From contig NZ_JAJFAV010000003.1 in the NCBI RefSeq assembly GCF_020711235.1, positions 186,001-250,000 of the forward strand: a stretch of 64,000 nucleotides of DNA, given 5' to 3'. This document shows, piece by piece, positions 49,556 to 57,540 of the stretch; the first letter of the stretch is position 1, and each line of letters opens with the position of its first letter. This DNA is from Hymenobacter sp. 15J16-1T3B (GTDB lineage: Bacteria; Bacteroidota; Bacteroidia; Cytophagales; Hymenobacteraceae). Made by a program: the position numbers and the translations under genes. The notes beneath the pieces were generated by a model that made no database searches, was not told the origin of the DNA, and saw only the letters and a program-made list of their open reading frames with translations.

Positions 49556-52027
49556 CTAGTTGCCGCCGGCGCGGCGCTTTTCGTCCTCGGCGCCGCCGCC
49601 GCGGCGCTTGGTCGGGGCCACCTTGTCGTTGCCGAAGCGGTAGTTCAACGACAGCGTCACCACCCGCGACTCGTAGCGCTGGTAGAAGCGCTCCACGTAG
49701 TTGTCGAAGAGCACCGTTGCCCGGGTTTTGTTGGTGAAGAACACGTCGGTGGCGTTCAGCTTCACGGTGGCCTTGTTGTGCCACACCGATTTCTGTACCC
49801 CAAACGACACCTGCCCCTGCGCCCGGCTCACGAAGTACGCGTAGCGGTTTTTGGAGTCGTAGCTCGCGTTCAGGTCAGCTTTCCAGTCGTGGCCGAGCAC
49901 GAAGGTGCTGTTGGTGTTCAGGTTGAAGGCCGGGCGGCCGGCGTTGAGGCGGGTGCCGGCCAGGTTGCCCTGGAACTGGTTGTAGTAGAGCACCACGTTG
50001 TTGTACACGCTCCACCACTTGGCCAGCTCCACCGGCGCGGTCAGCGTCAGGGCGTAGTTGTACTGGCGGTCCAGGTTCTGCGTGGTCGATACCACCACCC
50101 GGCCACCCTCCGGCGCCGGCTGCACCGTGCCCACGATGGGCCGGGAAGTGACGGCGTAGCTCACCCCAAGGCTGTACTTCTGGGCGAAAGTGTGGGTCAG
50201 CTCCAGGTTGTAGCTGGTCTGCGGGCGCAGGTCGGGGTTGCCAGCCCCGTAGGTTGTCGCGTCGATGTAGCTCTTAAACGGGTTCAGCTGCCCGTAGGAC
50301 GGCCGGTCGATGCGGCGGCTGAGCGAGAGGCTCGTCTCGTTTTTGTCGGAGAACGTGTGCTTCACCGCCGCCGACGGAAACAGCTGGAAGTAGTGGCGGT
50401 TGAAGCGCCCCGAGTCGGCTTCGGGCTTGCCGATGGCGTTGGTTTGTTCCCCGCGCAGGCCCACTTGCAGCGTCCACTGCGGCAGGTTCTGGCTCACGCT
50501 CACGTAGCCGGCCAGGATGTTCTCGTCGTAGCGGAAGCGGTTGGAGCGGCGCGGGTCGCGCACCAGCTCGTCGATAGCACCTGCGCGCACCGGCACTTTG
50601 AAGAGCAGGTCGTTATCGGCCAGTACCCAGCTGACCTTGCTGCCCGCTTCCAGCCGGCTGGTTTTGCTCAGCGGCCGGGTGTAGTCGGCCTTCACCGACT
50701 GAATGGTCAGGTCGTTGCGCTGGTCGCTGGTGAGGCGGTCCAGGGTTTCGGCCGGGTAGGTAAAGCGCGTGTCGAGCTGCTGGTAGCGGCTGGCCTCGTA
50801 GCGGGCGTAGTCGGCGTCGGCCGTCAGCTCGTGCGTGCCCAGCGAGTCTTTAAAGGTGTGGCGGAAGTTGGCGTTCAGCGAGTAGTTCGGCAGGTCACCG
50901 TTGCGCAGGTTGGTCGATTGGTAGCGGCCCGTGGTGCTCCCGTCGGGGGCGTACAGCTCCGAGTTGTTCGTGCCGCGGCTGTCCGTTTGCAGCGCCAGCC
51001 CGTTGGCCACCACGCCCAGCACGGTACGTTCGGTCAGGTAATAGTCCAGGCCCGCTTTCCAGGAGTGGGAGCGGCCGTGGGAGCGGCCTTCGTTGTCCTG
51101 GTACGACTTGCCCACCAGCGTTTTCACGTTATCCGGGTAATCGAAAAAGTCCCGGTTGATGGTCAGCGCGTTCCAGTTGCGGCGGTCGGCGAAGGTGTAG
51201 GTGCCAAACACGTTCAGCTTCTTGCGCCGGTGGTTCAGCGAGAGGCCCGCGGTGTATTTGCCGTAGCGCCCGTAGCCGTAGCTGGTGTTCAACGAGCCGT
51301 TGGTGCCGAGCTTCTGGTCTTTCTTGAGGTTGATGGCAATGATGCCGGCCCCGCCTTGCGCGTCGTACTTGGCCGGCGGGTTGGTGATGAGCTCGATGTT
51401 TTTGACTTGGTCAGCGGGCAAGGCGCGCAGGTAGTCGGCCAGCTCCGAGCCCGTCATGGGCTGGCGCTTGCCGTCGATGAGCACCAGCAGGCCCTGCCGC
51501 CCGCGCAAGGCCAGGTTGTCGTTGTTGTCCACCGTCACGCCCGGCGAGCGGCGCAGCACGTCCAGCGAGGTGTTGCCGGCCGACAGCGGCGAGTTTTCCA
51601 CGTTCACCACCGTGCGGTCGGCCAGGCGCTCGAACTGCGGCCGGGTGCCCGTCACTTTCACCTCCTTGAGCTGGGTGGCGGCGCTGGCAACCAAGGTCAG
51701 GGCGGGCACCGCCACCTTCGCGCTGCCCACCTCGAAGGGCCGCGACCATTGCCGGGCAAAGCCTACCTGCGAGGCCGACACCACGTACTGCCCCGCCGGC
51801 GCCGCCTCAAACGCGAACTGCCCCTTGTCGTCGCTGAATTCGGTTTTGACCACGGTCGAGTCCTGGGCGCGGTGCAGCGTCACGGTGGCGTAGTCGATGA
51901 CGGCGCCGGTCGAGCTGCGCACCGCGCCGCTCACCGTGGCCGCGGATTGGGCGTAGCTCACCTGGGCCAGACCCAGGCCGGAGAGGAGCAGCAAGGCGGC
52001 ACGCGGGGAGGAGTAGGAAGTTTTCAT
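49556..52027 (-). CDS. TonB-dependent receptor, beta-barrel family (2)
   Basis: An 823-aa outer-membrane receptor with a signal peptide (ending QVSYAQ), regulatory-like beta domain (VSGAVRSSTGAVIDYATVTL, DSTVVKTEFSDDKGQFAFEA), plug (LKEVKVTGTRPQFERLADRT, QGLLVLIDGKRQPMTGSELA, YDAQGGAGIIAINLKK) and barrel ending in SLNYRFGNDKVAPTKRRG. The Arg/Lys-rich tail is periplasmic. It is a close paralog of the receptor at 52843, with two near-identical tracts in the N-terminal half. It lies downstream of marR, and its promoter overlaps Op3 and Op4. Confidence 0.9.
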   Translation of the reverse strand: MKTSYSSPRAALLLLSGLGLAQVSYAQSAATVSGAVRSSTGAVIDYATVTLHRAQDSTVVKTEFSDDKGQFAFEAAPAGQYVVSASQVGFARQWSRPFEVGSAKVAVPALTLVASAATQLKEVKVTGTRPQFERLADRTVVNVENSPLSAGNTSLDVLRRSPGVTVDNNDNLALRGRQGLLVLIDGKRQPMTGSELADYLRALPADQVKNIELITNPPAKYDAQGGAGIIAINLKKDQKLGTNGSLNTSYGYGRYGKYTAGLSLNHRRKKLNVFGTYTFADRRNWNALTINRDFFDYPDNVKTLVGKSYQDNEGRSHGRSHSWKAGLDYYLTERTVLGVVANGLALQTDSRGTNNSELYAPDGSTTGRYQSTNLRNGDLPNYSLNANFRHTFKDSLGTHELTADADYARYEASRYQQLDTRFTYPAETLDRLTSDQRNDLTIQSVKADYTRPLSKTSRLEAGSKVSWVLADNDLLFKVPVRAGAIDELVRDPRRSNRFRYDENILAGYVSVSQNLPQWTLQVGLRGEQTNAIGKPEADSGRFNRHYFQLFPSAAVKHTFSDKNETSLSLSRRIDRPSYGQLNPFKSYIDATTYGAGNPDLRPQTSYNLELTHTFAQKYSLGVSYAVTSRPIVGTVQPAPEGGRVVVSTTQNLDRQYNYALTLTAPVELAKWWSVYNNVVLYYNQFQGNLAGTRLNAGRPAFNLNTNSTFVLGHDWKADLNASYDSKNRYAYFVSRAQGQVSFGVQKSVWHNKATVKLNATDVFFTNKTRATVLFDNYVERFYQRYESRVVTLSLNYRFGNDKVAPTKRRGGGAEDEKRRAGGN

Positions 52028-52108
52028 AGCTGAGAAAGGTTGGAACAGGTAGGGCATGCAAGCGAAAACTGGGGCGCCATTAAAAGGGCAGGAGAAGAGG
52101 AGGGATAT

Positions 52109-52126
52109 CTACGAAGTAATTCGTAG
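52109..52126. promoter_or_regulatory. Palindromic operator Op3 at predicted start site
   Basis: CTACGAA-GTAA-TTCGTAG, perfect 7-bp arms, located immediately downstream of the -7 box at 52127-52134 on the minus strand, over the predicted transcription start. Confidence 0.8.
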
Positions 52127-52134
52127 CAAACATA
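52127..52134 (-). promoter_or_regulatory. -7 box (TATGTTTG) of receptor 2
   Basis: Exact TAnnTTTG on the minus strand. A TTTTG -33 element lies at 52153-52157, 18 nt upstream. Op4 fills the interval and Op3 begins right after the box. Confidence 0.8.
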
Positions 52135-52149
52135 CGAATGTGTTCGTAT
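52132..52149. promoter_or_regulatory. Palindromic operator Op4 between -33 and -7
   Basis: ATACGAA-TGTG-TTCGTAT, perfect 7-bp arms, 4-nt spacer. Its centre is 23 bp from that of Op3. A protein bound here would block the promoter. Confidence 0.8.
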
Positions 52150-52209
52150 TTTCAAAACAGGTAGTGGCGGGCGGCTGCTTATTTAAGTCAGAAAGCCCAG
52201 TCCAAAGCG

Positions 52210-52641
52210 TTAGGGCGCCGGGGCGCAGTTCAGGGCAATGCGGTCGAGCAGGGGGCGCATCAGGGTCAGTTCCTCCTCCGAAATGCCGGCCAGGGCCTTG
52301 GCCCGGTTCTGCAGGATGATGGGATGCACCGCGTCGAGGATGCGGTGGCCTTGCTCGGTGACGCGCAACTGGGTGCGGCGCCCGTCGTGGGGCAGCGGAA
52401 TGGCCGACAGCAACCCGCGACGGGTGAGCAGGGCCAGAATCCGGGCCACCGACGCTTGGTCCTTGAACACGCGCTCGGCTATTTCGTGCTGGGTCAGGTC
52501 GTCGTGCTCCAGCAGCACCCGCAGCACCAGCCACTGGTCGATGGTGATGTCGAGGCCGGCGCGGTCGATGGTGGCCTGGGCCATGCGCCGGTAGCTGCGG
52601 ATGGCTTTGTCGAGGGCGTAAAAGACGATGGAAGAGAGCAT
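52210..52641 (-). CDS. MarR-family transcriptional regulator
   Basis: A 143-aa winged-helix regulator. Dimerisation helices at each end and a DNA-binding core (TIDQWLVLRVLLEHDDLTQH, AERVFKDQASVARILALLTR, RRGLLSAIPLPHDGRRTQLR) are typical of MarR. The family usually represses divergent or downstream genes and is released by a small ligand. The downstream receptor gene (ATG at 52027) carries palindromes Op3 and Op4 over its promoter. A separate palindrome, CTATGA-TATG-TCATAG (52666-52681), lies upstream of marR and may mediate autoregulation. The ATG at 52641 is preferred over a TTG seven codons earlier. Confidence 0.9.
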   Translation of the reverse strand: MLSSIVFYALDKAIRSYRRMAQATIDRAGLDITIDQWLVLRVLLEHDDLTQHEIAERVFKDQASVARILALLTRRGLLSAIPLPHDGRRTQLRVTEQGHRILDAVHPIILQNRAKALAGISEEELTLMRPLLDRIALNCAPAP

Positions 52642-52665
52642 GCGTAGCGGGGGTTGGAGCAAAGA

Positions 52666-52681
52666 CTATGATATGTCATAG
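52666..52681. promoter_or_regulatory. Palindrome upstream of marR
   Basis: CTATGA-TATG-TCATAG, perfect 6-bp arms with a 4-nt spacer, 25 nt upstream of the marR ATG. It lies just ahead of a TCTTTG -7-like sequence on the minus strand. The half-site is related to the CTACGA of Op3. Confidence 0.65.
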
Positions 52682-52712
52682 AGGTTGCGTGAAAAATAAA
52701 AGTTCGGCTGAA

Positions 52713-52831
52713 TGGATGAGCGGACGAGTAGACGCAAAGCGCAGCGGTGGGCAGTATTGCGCGCCGGAATGTTGGCAGCGCACCTCTCCGCTCATTTCTA
52801 TATCTACTCTTGTCTGTCGTCCGCTCATCCA
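52713..52831. repeat. Palindromic element H
   Basis: TGGATGAGCGGACGA (52713-52727) is repeated inverted as TCGTCCGCTCATCCA (52817-52831), 15-bp perfect arms around a G+C-rich centre. It follows the 3' end of the receptor 3 gene, upstream of marR. Arm sequence is unrelated to elements A-G. Confidence 0.75.
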
Positions 52832-52842
52832 CTCGGCCGCTG

Positions 52843-55335
52843 TTAGTCGGCCCGGCGTTTTTCGTCCTCGGCCCCGCCCGCGCGCCGCTTGGTGGGGGCC
52901 ACCTTGTCGTTGCCAAAGCGGTAGGCGAAGCTCAGCGTGACCACGCGCGAGTCGCCGCGCTGGTAGAAGTGCTCCTGGTAGTTGTCGTAGGTAGAGCGGG
53001 CGCGGGTGGTGGAGGTATAAAGCAGGTCGGCGGCGCTGAGCTTGAGCGTGCCCTTCCGGTCCCAAAGGGTTTTCTGCACGCCCACGGCCACCTGCCCGCG
53101 GGGGCGCAGGTTGAAAAAGCCGTACACCTCGCGCGACTGGTAGCGGCCGTTGAGCTCCACCGACCAGCCCGGGCCAAAGCCGTAGCTGGTGTTGCTGCTC
53201 ACGTTGAAGGCCGTTTGACCCTTGTTTAAGGAGGTGCCGGCCACCGAGCCGGTAAAGCTGCGGTAAAACAGCACGGCGTTGTTGTAGATGGTCAGGCCCT
53301 TCACCGGCTCCAGCGGCACGGTCAGGTTCAGGGCGTAGTAGTCCTGGCGGCCCAGGTTCTGCACCGTGGCCACCACGATGCGGCTCTCGGCCGACTCGGG
53401 CTGCACGGTGTTGACGATGGGGTTGGCGGTGCGGCTGTAGCTCAGGCCCAGGCTGTACTTCTGCTTGTAGGTATGGGTAAGCTCCAGGTTGTAGGAGGTC
53501 TGCGGGCGCAGCTTGGTGTTGCCTTCCTGGTAGGTGGTGGCATCGGCGTAGCTGCGGAAGGGGTTGAGCTGGTTGTAGGAGGGCCGGTCGATGCGGCGGC
53601 CGAGCGAGAGGCTGGTTTCGTGTTGCTCCGAGAAGCTGTGCTTCACGCCGGCCGAGGGAAAGAGCTGAAAGTAGCGCCGGGCGAAGGTCGGCGCGACGCC
53701 GGGCTGCACCACTTCCTGCCGGCCCCGGGCCTCGGTGTGCTCCCCGCGCAGGCCGGCTTGCAGGCTCCAGTGCGGCAGCGTCTGGCTCAGGCTGGCGTAG
53801 CCGGCCAGGATGCGCTCCTGGTAGTGGAAGCGGTTCGAGCGGGTTTCGTCGTAGCTGGTCACCCCGTTCTGGGCCTGCCAGAAGTCCACGTCGTTGTCGG
53901 AGTCGACCCAGCTGGCCTTGGCGCCGGTTTCGGCCCGCAGCGCCTTGCTGAGCGGGTGCACGTAATCGGCCTTGCCCGAGGTGATGGTTAGCGCGCCGCG
54001 CTGGTCGCCGTCGAGCTGGTAGGGCGCGCGGCTGATGACGTCGTAGGTGGTGTAGAGGCCCTGCCGGCGCTGCCCATCGTAGCGGGCCACGTCGAAGTCG
54101 GCGCTCAGCTCGCGCGGACCGGCCGCCGGGTTCGGCACGGTGTGGCGCAGGTTCAGGTTCAGCGCGTAGTTGGCCGGCGTAGCCGTGAGCCAGTTGCGGG
54201 TGTTGAACACGCTGTCGGGCGCGGCCACGGCCGGGCGGCTGAAGGTGGAGCGGTTCGTGCCGTCGACCTCAAAGCGGTTGTACACCCCGCTGCCCACCGC
54301 CCCGACCACCGTATGGGGCGTCAGGTTGTAGTCGAAACCGGCTTTCCAGGTGTGCGAGCTGCCGATGGAGTGCTGGTCGTTGTCGAGGTCGGAGCGGCTG
54401 AACAGGGGCCGGCTCACGTCGCCGGGCCGGAAAAACTCCCGGTTGATGTCCAGCTTGTTGAACCCCTCGCGGCGGGCGTAGCTGTAGGAACCGAACAGGT
54501 TGAGCTTCTGCTGGCGGTGGTTCAGCGAGAGGCCCGCGGTGTATTTGCCGTAGCGCCCCTGCCCATAGCTGGCATTGACCGAACCGTTGGTGCCGAGCTT
54601 CTGGTCTTTCTTGAGGTTGATGGCAATGATGCCGGCCCCGCCCTGCGCGTCGTACTTGGCCGGCGGGTTGGTGATGAGCTCGATGTTTTTGACTTGGTCA
54701 GCGGGCAAGGCGCGCAGGTAGTCGGCCAGCTCCGAGCCCGTCATGGGCTGGCGCTTGCCGTCGATGAGCACCAGCAGGCCCTGCCGCCCGCGCAAGGCCA
54801 GGTTGTCGTTGTTGTCCACTGTCACGCCCGGCGCCCGGCTGAGTACGTCCAGCGAGGTGTTGCCGGCCGCCAGCGTGGAGCCCTCGACGTTGACGATGGT
54901 GCGGTCGGCCTCGCGCTCGTACAAGGGCCGCGTGCCGGTCACTTTCACCTCCTTGAGCTGGGTGGCGGCGCTGGTGGGCAGGGCCAGGGCGGGCAGGCTG
55001 ACGGCCGCGCCACTCACGGCAAAGGGCTTGGACCACTGGCGCACGTAGCCCAGCTGCGAGGCCGATACCAGATACTGCCCGGCGGCCGGCGCTCCAAAAG
55101 TAAACTGCCCCTTGTCGTCGCTGAATTCGGTTTTGACCACGGTCGAGTCCTGGGCGCGGTGCAGCGTCACGGTGGCGTAGTCGATGGCGGCGCCGGCCGA
55201 GCTGCGCACGGACCCGCTCACCGCGGCCGGCGACTGGGCCTGCGCGGCGGAGCCCAGCAGCAGCGCGGGCAACAGGAAAGCCCAGGCGGCGCGGTGGCGG
55301 CGGGCTGCGGAGCGGGAGTAGAAAGCTTGTTCCAT
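52843..55335 (-). CDS. TonB-dependent receptor, beta-barrel family (3)
   Basis: An 830-aa outer-membrane receptor, paralog of receptor 2: signal peptide (AFLLPALLLGSAAQAQ), regulatory-like beta domain (VSGSVRSSAGAAIDYATVTL), plug (LKEVKVTGTRPLYEREADRT, QGLLVLIDGKRQPMTGSELA, YDAQGGAGIIAINLKK) and barrel ending SFAYRFGNDKVAPTKRRAGG. The first 1.5 kb aligns collinearly with receptor 2, including a 250-nt tract with two mismatches, while the barrel has diverged. It is first in the minus-strand series receptor 3, marR, receptor 2, receptor 1. The substrate is unknown. Confidence 0.9.
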   Translation of the reverse strand: MEQAFYSRSAARRHRAAWAFLLPALLLGSAAQAQSPAAVSGSVRSSAGAAIDYATVTLHRAQDSTVVKTEFSDDKGQFTFGAPAAGQYLVSASQLGYVRQWSKPFAVSGAAVSLPALALPTSAATQLKEVKVTGTRPLYEREADRTIVNVEGSTLAAGNTSLDVLSRAPGVTVDNNDNLALRGRQGLLVLIDGKRQPMTGSELADYLRALPADQVKNIELITNPPAKYDAQGGAGIIAINLKKDQKLGTNGSVNASYGQGRYGKYTAGLSLNHRQQKLNLFGSYSYARREGFNKLDINREFFRPGDVSRPLFSRSDLDNDQHSIGSSHTWKAGFDYNLTPHTVVGAVGSGVYNRFEVDGTNRSTFSRPAVAAPDSVFNTRNWLTATPANYALNLNLRHTVPNPAAGPRELSADFDVARYDGQRRQGLYTTYDVISRAPYQLDGDQRGALTITSGKADYVHPLSKALRAETGAKASWVDSDNDVDFWQAQNGVTSYDETRSNRFHYQERILAGYASLSQTLPHWSLQAGLRGEHTEARGRQEVVQPGVAPTFARRYFQLFPSAGVKHSFSEQHETSLSLGRRIDRPSYNQLNPFRSYADATTYQEGNTKLRPQTSYNLELTHTYKQKYSLGLSYSRTANPIVNTVQPESAESRIVVATVQNLGRQDYYALNLTVPLEPVKGLTIYNNAVLFYRSFTGSVAGTSLNKGQTAFNVSSNTSYGFGPGWSVELNGRYQSREVYGFFNLRPRGQVAVGVQKTLWDRKGTLKLSAADLLYTSTTRARSTYDNYQEHFYQRGDSRVVTLSFAYRFGNDKVAPTKRRAGGAEDEKRRAD

Positions 55336-55725
55336 AGCGGAGAGACAAAAGGGCGGTTTGGCTTGGCAGCTGGCGGTAAGTGCCGCGGTGCATCCGGCTG
55401 AAGTGTCCGGTTTTGCGCCCTGCTGGCGGGTTCTGCTGGGTACATAGCCAAGCGTGATGCCATTTTTGCATCTAGCTATGAGTCAGTTATTTGATGAATA
55501 AAACGTCTTTTCGGACCCGCCAAATCTTGTCCGGAAGCGGACAGGGTGTTCGGTCGTGGAAAGCGGAGAGGGCGTTGCCGGGCACCGCCGCCGCGGCTGC
55601 GCGGACAGTTAGAGGTCCGGCGGCCGGCGGCTAACATCGTCTTGGCCGCCGGGCGTATTAAGCCACGTAGGCACGTTGGGCCCGCCCGGGTGCCTACCTT
55701 TGTCGTCTCTCCTTACCGCGCTGCC
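55336..55725. promoter_or_regulatory. Divergent gap, receptor 3 and VF530 gene
   Basis: 390 bp without a credible gene. It holds a nested palindrome (CATAGC 55443-55448 with GCTATG 55475-55480; GATGC 55456-55460 with GCATC 55468-55472) on the receptor side. On the VF530 side it has an inverted repeat GTAGGCAC/GTGCCTAC (55667-55674, 55690-55697) that overlaps the -7 box TACCTTTG at 55695-55702. Confidence 0.55.
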
Positions 55726-56040
55726 ATGCCCGCCCACCCCGACGAAGTCCGCGACGAACACGGCTACCTCATCCGCGAACTGCACGGCGTCAAGCTCGCC
55801 GAAATCCTGAATTACCTGGTGCAGCACTACGGCTGGCAGGAGCTGGACCGGTTGATCCGCATCAACTGCTTCGCCAACAACCCCACCATCAAGAGCAGCC
55901 TGAACTTTCTGCGCCGCATGCCCTGGGCCCGGGAGAAAGTCGAGCAGCTCTACATCGACACCCGCACCGACGAGGTGCTGCGCCAGCGGCGGGAGGACGC
56001 AAAAAAAGCCGCCGACCCTGACGGGGCCGGCGGCGAGTAG
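55726..56040 (+). CDS. VF530 family DNA-binding protein (DUF2132)
   Basis: A 104-aa protein of the VF530/DUF2132 family. The diagnostic core is visible: LHGVKLAEILNYLVQHYGWQ, RINCFANNPTIKSSLNFLRR and PWAREKVEQLY. The structural family is described as DNA-binding with an unknown role. The Lys/Asp/Gly-rich C-terminus is not conserved. The start at 55726 is supported by the -7 box TACCTTTG at 55695-55702, 23 nt upstream. An open extension upstream is Arg/Pro-rich and improbable. Confidence 0.88.
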   Translation: MPAHPDEVRDEHGYLIRELHGVKLAEILNYLVQHYGWQELDRLIRINCFANNPTIKSSLNFLRRMPWAREKVEQLYIDTRTDEVLRQRREDAKKAADPDGAGGE

Positions 56041-56064
56041 TGCGGATATAAGAACTAAGAAAAC

Positions 56065-56118
56065 AGAACGTCATTCCGACCTCGTCGAGGAATTTGGCTG
56101 CGGTCGGAATGACGTTCT
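56065..56118. repeat. Palindromic element I
   Basis: AGAACGTCATTCCGACC (56065-56081) and GGTCGGAATGACGTTCT (56102-56118) form a 17-bp perfect stem around a 20-nt loop containing GAGGAAT. It lies between the convergent VF530 and aminotransferase genes. A T-run follows, so it can terminate transcription. Confidence 0.85.
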
Positions 56119-56136
56119 TTTAAGTCCTGCTGCTAC

Positions 56137-57393
56137 TTATTGCAGCGCGTCCAGGGCCGCTTTGAGGCGCGGCAGCGCGGCCTGAATGGACTCCAGCGAG
56201 GCCCCGCCCACCGAGGCGCGGAACCACGGCGCCGTGGGGGCCGTGCCGAAGGCGCTGAAGGGCACCAGCGCCAGACGGGCTTCGCCGATGAGGTAGGAGG
56301 TCAGCTCCTGCGTGGTGCGCAGCGTTTGGCCGGCGGGCGTGGTTTTGCCGAGCACATCCAGCTTGATGGTGAGGTAAATGGCGCCCATGGGCTCGACGGC
56401 CTGGACCGGATAGCCCTGCTGCTGCAGCGCCTGCAGGCCGTGGTAGAGCGCGTCGAGGCTGGCCTGGATTTTATCCCGGAAGCCGCTCACGAAGCCGTCG
56501 ACCTGCGCCTGCTGGGGCAGGTAATGGGCCGTGGCCACCTGCTCGGCCTTGGGCGCCCAGGCGCCGATGTGGCCCAGAATGGCCTTCATCTTGTCGATGA
56601 TGAGGCTGGGGCCGAAGGCGTAGCCTACGCGCACGCCGGTGGCGGCCAGGGCCTTCGAAATGCCGTCGATGTAGATGACGTACTCGCGTAGCTCGGGGCG
56701 CAGGTTTACCGGGTCGAAGTGCTCGGTGTCGCCGAAGGTCAGCAGCCAGTAAATCTGGTCGTACATGATGTACAGCGGCTTTTCGTCGGGGCCGCGGCGC
56801 TGGTTTTCGGCAATGACCAGGTCGCAGATTTCCTCCAGGTCGGCCCGGGAGAAAACTGTGCCGGTGGGGTTCAGCGGCGAGCAAAGGGCCAGCAGGGTGG
56901 CACCCGCGAGGTGCGGGGCTACCTCGGCGGCGGTGGGCATGAAGTTGTTTTCGGGCCGGGTTTCCACCAAGCCTTGCTGGGCGCCGGAGAGGTGGCAGTA
57001 GTGGTTGTTGTTCCACGACGGCACCGGAAACACCACTTTGTCGCCCGGGTCAATCAGTGCCATGTAGGTGGCGTAGATGAGGGGCCGGGAGCCGCCGGCC
57101 ACCAGAATATCGTTGGGCGAGTACTGCAGCCCGAGGCGGTCGGCCAGAAACTGGCTGACGGACTGGCGCAAATCGAGCACGCCGTTGGCGGGCGGGTAGT
57201 TGGTGTTGCCGGCCTGGTAGGCGGCCGTGATGCCGGCCTCCAGCTCCTGGGGAATCGGGAAAATGCCGGAGTCGAAGTCGCCGATGGTGAGGTTGCAGAT
57301 CTGCTCCCCCTTGCGGATCATGTCGTTGACCTCGTTGCCGATTTTGATGATTTCGGAGCCAATGAGGCTGCCGGCCATTTTGGAAACTTGCAT
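56137..57393 (-). CDS. Pyridoxal-phosphate aminotransferase class I/II
   Basis: A 418-aa fold-type I aminotransferase. Visible are the NLTIGDFDSGIFPIPQELE opening, PPANGVLDLRQSVSQFL, the PLP-contacting Asn in CSPLNPTGTVFS, the Tyr/Asp pair in YIMYDQIYW and the Schiff-base lysine in DGISKALAATGVRVGYAF. The amino-acid substrate cannot be named. A start of MQVSKMAGSL (57393) matches the family better than the upstream ATG at 57420. The gene is divergent from tsaE. TAACTTGC at about 57450 (minus) is a possible -7 box. Confidence 0.88.
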   Translation of the reverse strand: MQVSKMAGSLIGSEIIKIGNEVNDMIRKGEQICNLTIGDFDSGIFPIPQELEAGITAAYQAGNTNYPPANGVLDLRQSVSQFLADRLGLQYSPNDILVAGGSRPLIYATYMALIDPGDKVVFPVPSWNNNHYCHLSGAQQGLVETRPENNFMPTAAEVAPHLAGATLLALCSPLNPTGTVFSRADLEEICDLVIAENQRRGPDEKPLYIMYDQIYWLLTFGDTEHFDPVNLRPELREYVIYIDGISKALAATGVRVGYAFGPSLIIDKMKAILGHIGAWAPKAEQVATAHYLPQQAQVDGFVSGFRDKIQASLDALYHGLQALQQQGYPVQAVEPMGAIYLTIKLDVLGKTTPAGQTLRTTQELTSYLIGEARLALVPFSAFGTAPTAPWFRASVGGASLESIQAALPRLKAALDALQ

Positions 57394-57527
57394 GAAAATG
57401 GGTGCTGGTACGCGTTGCATGCGCGGCGGCCCCGGCCGGGCCACGGCGCCGCAAGTTAGACGCTCAAACGGTTTTCGCCGGGAAAAGTCACGCCGTGCCT
57501 GATTCGGCACCGGCGGCGTTTCCCTGA

Positions 57528-57535
57528 TACCTTTG
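57528..57535 (+). promoter_or_regulatory. -7 box (TACCTTTG) of tsaE
   Basis: Exact TAnnTTTG ending 5 nt before the tsaE ATG, predicting a leaderless mRNA. Confidence 0.75.
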
Positions 57536-57540
57536 CGCCC

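Noticed and set aside
49355-52033. Reading frame of about 890 codons on the plus strand through receptor 2
   Set aside because: Antisense shadow of a receptor with signal peptide and plug motifs. Similar long antisense frames cover 46855-49134 and 1992-3842 and are rejected for the same reason.
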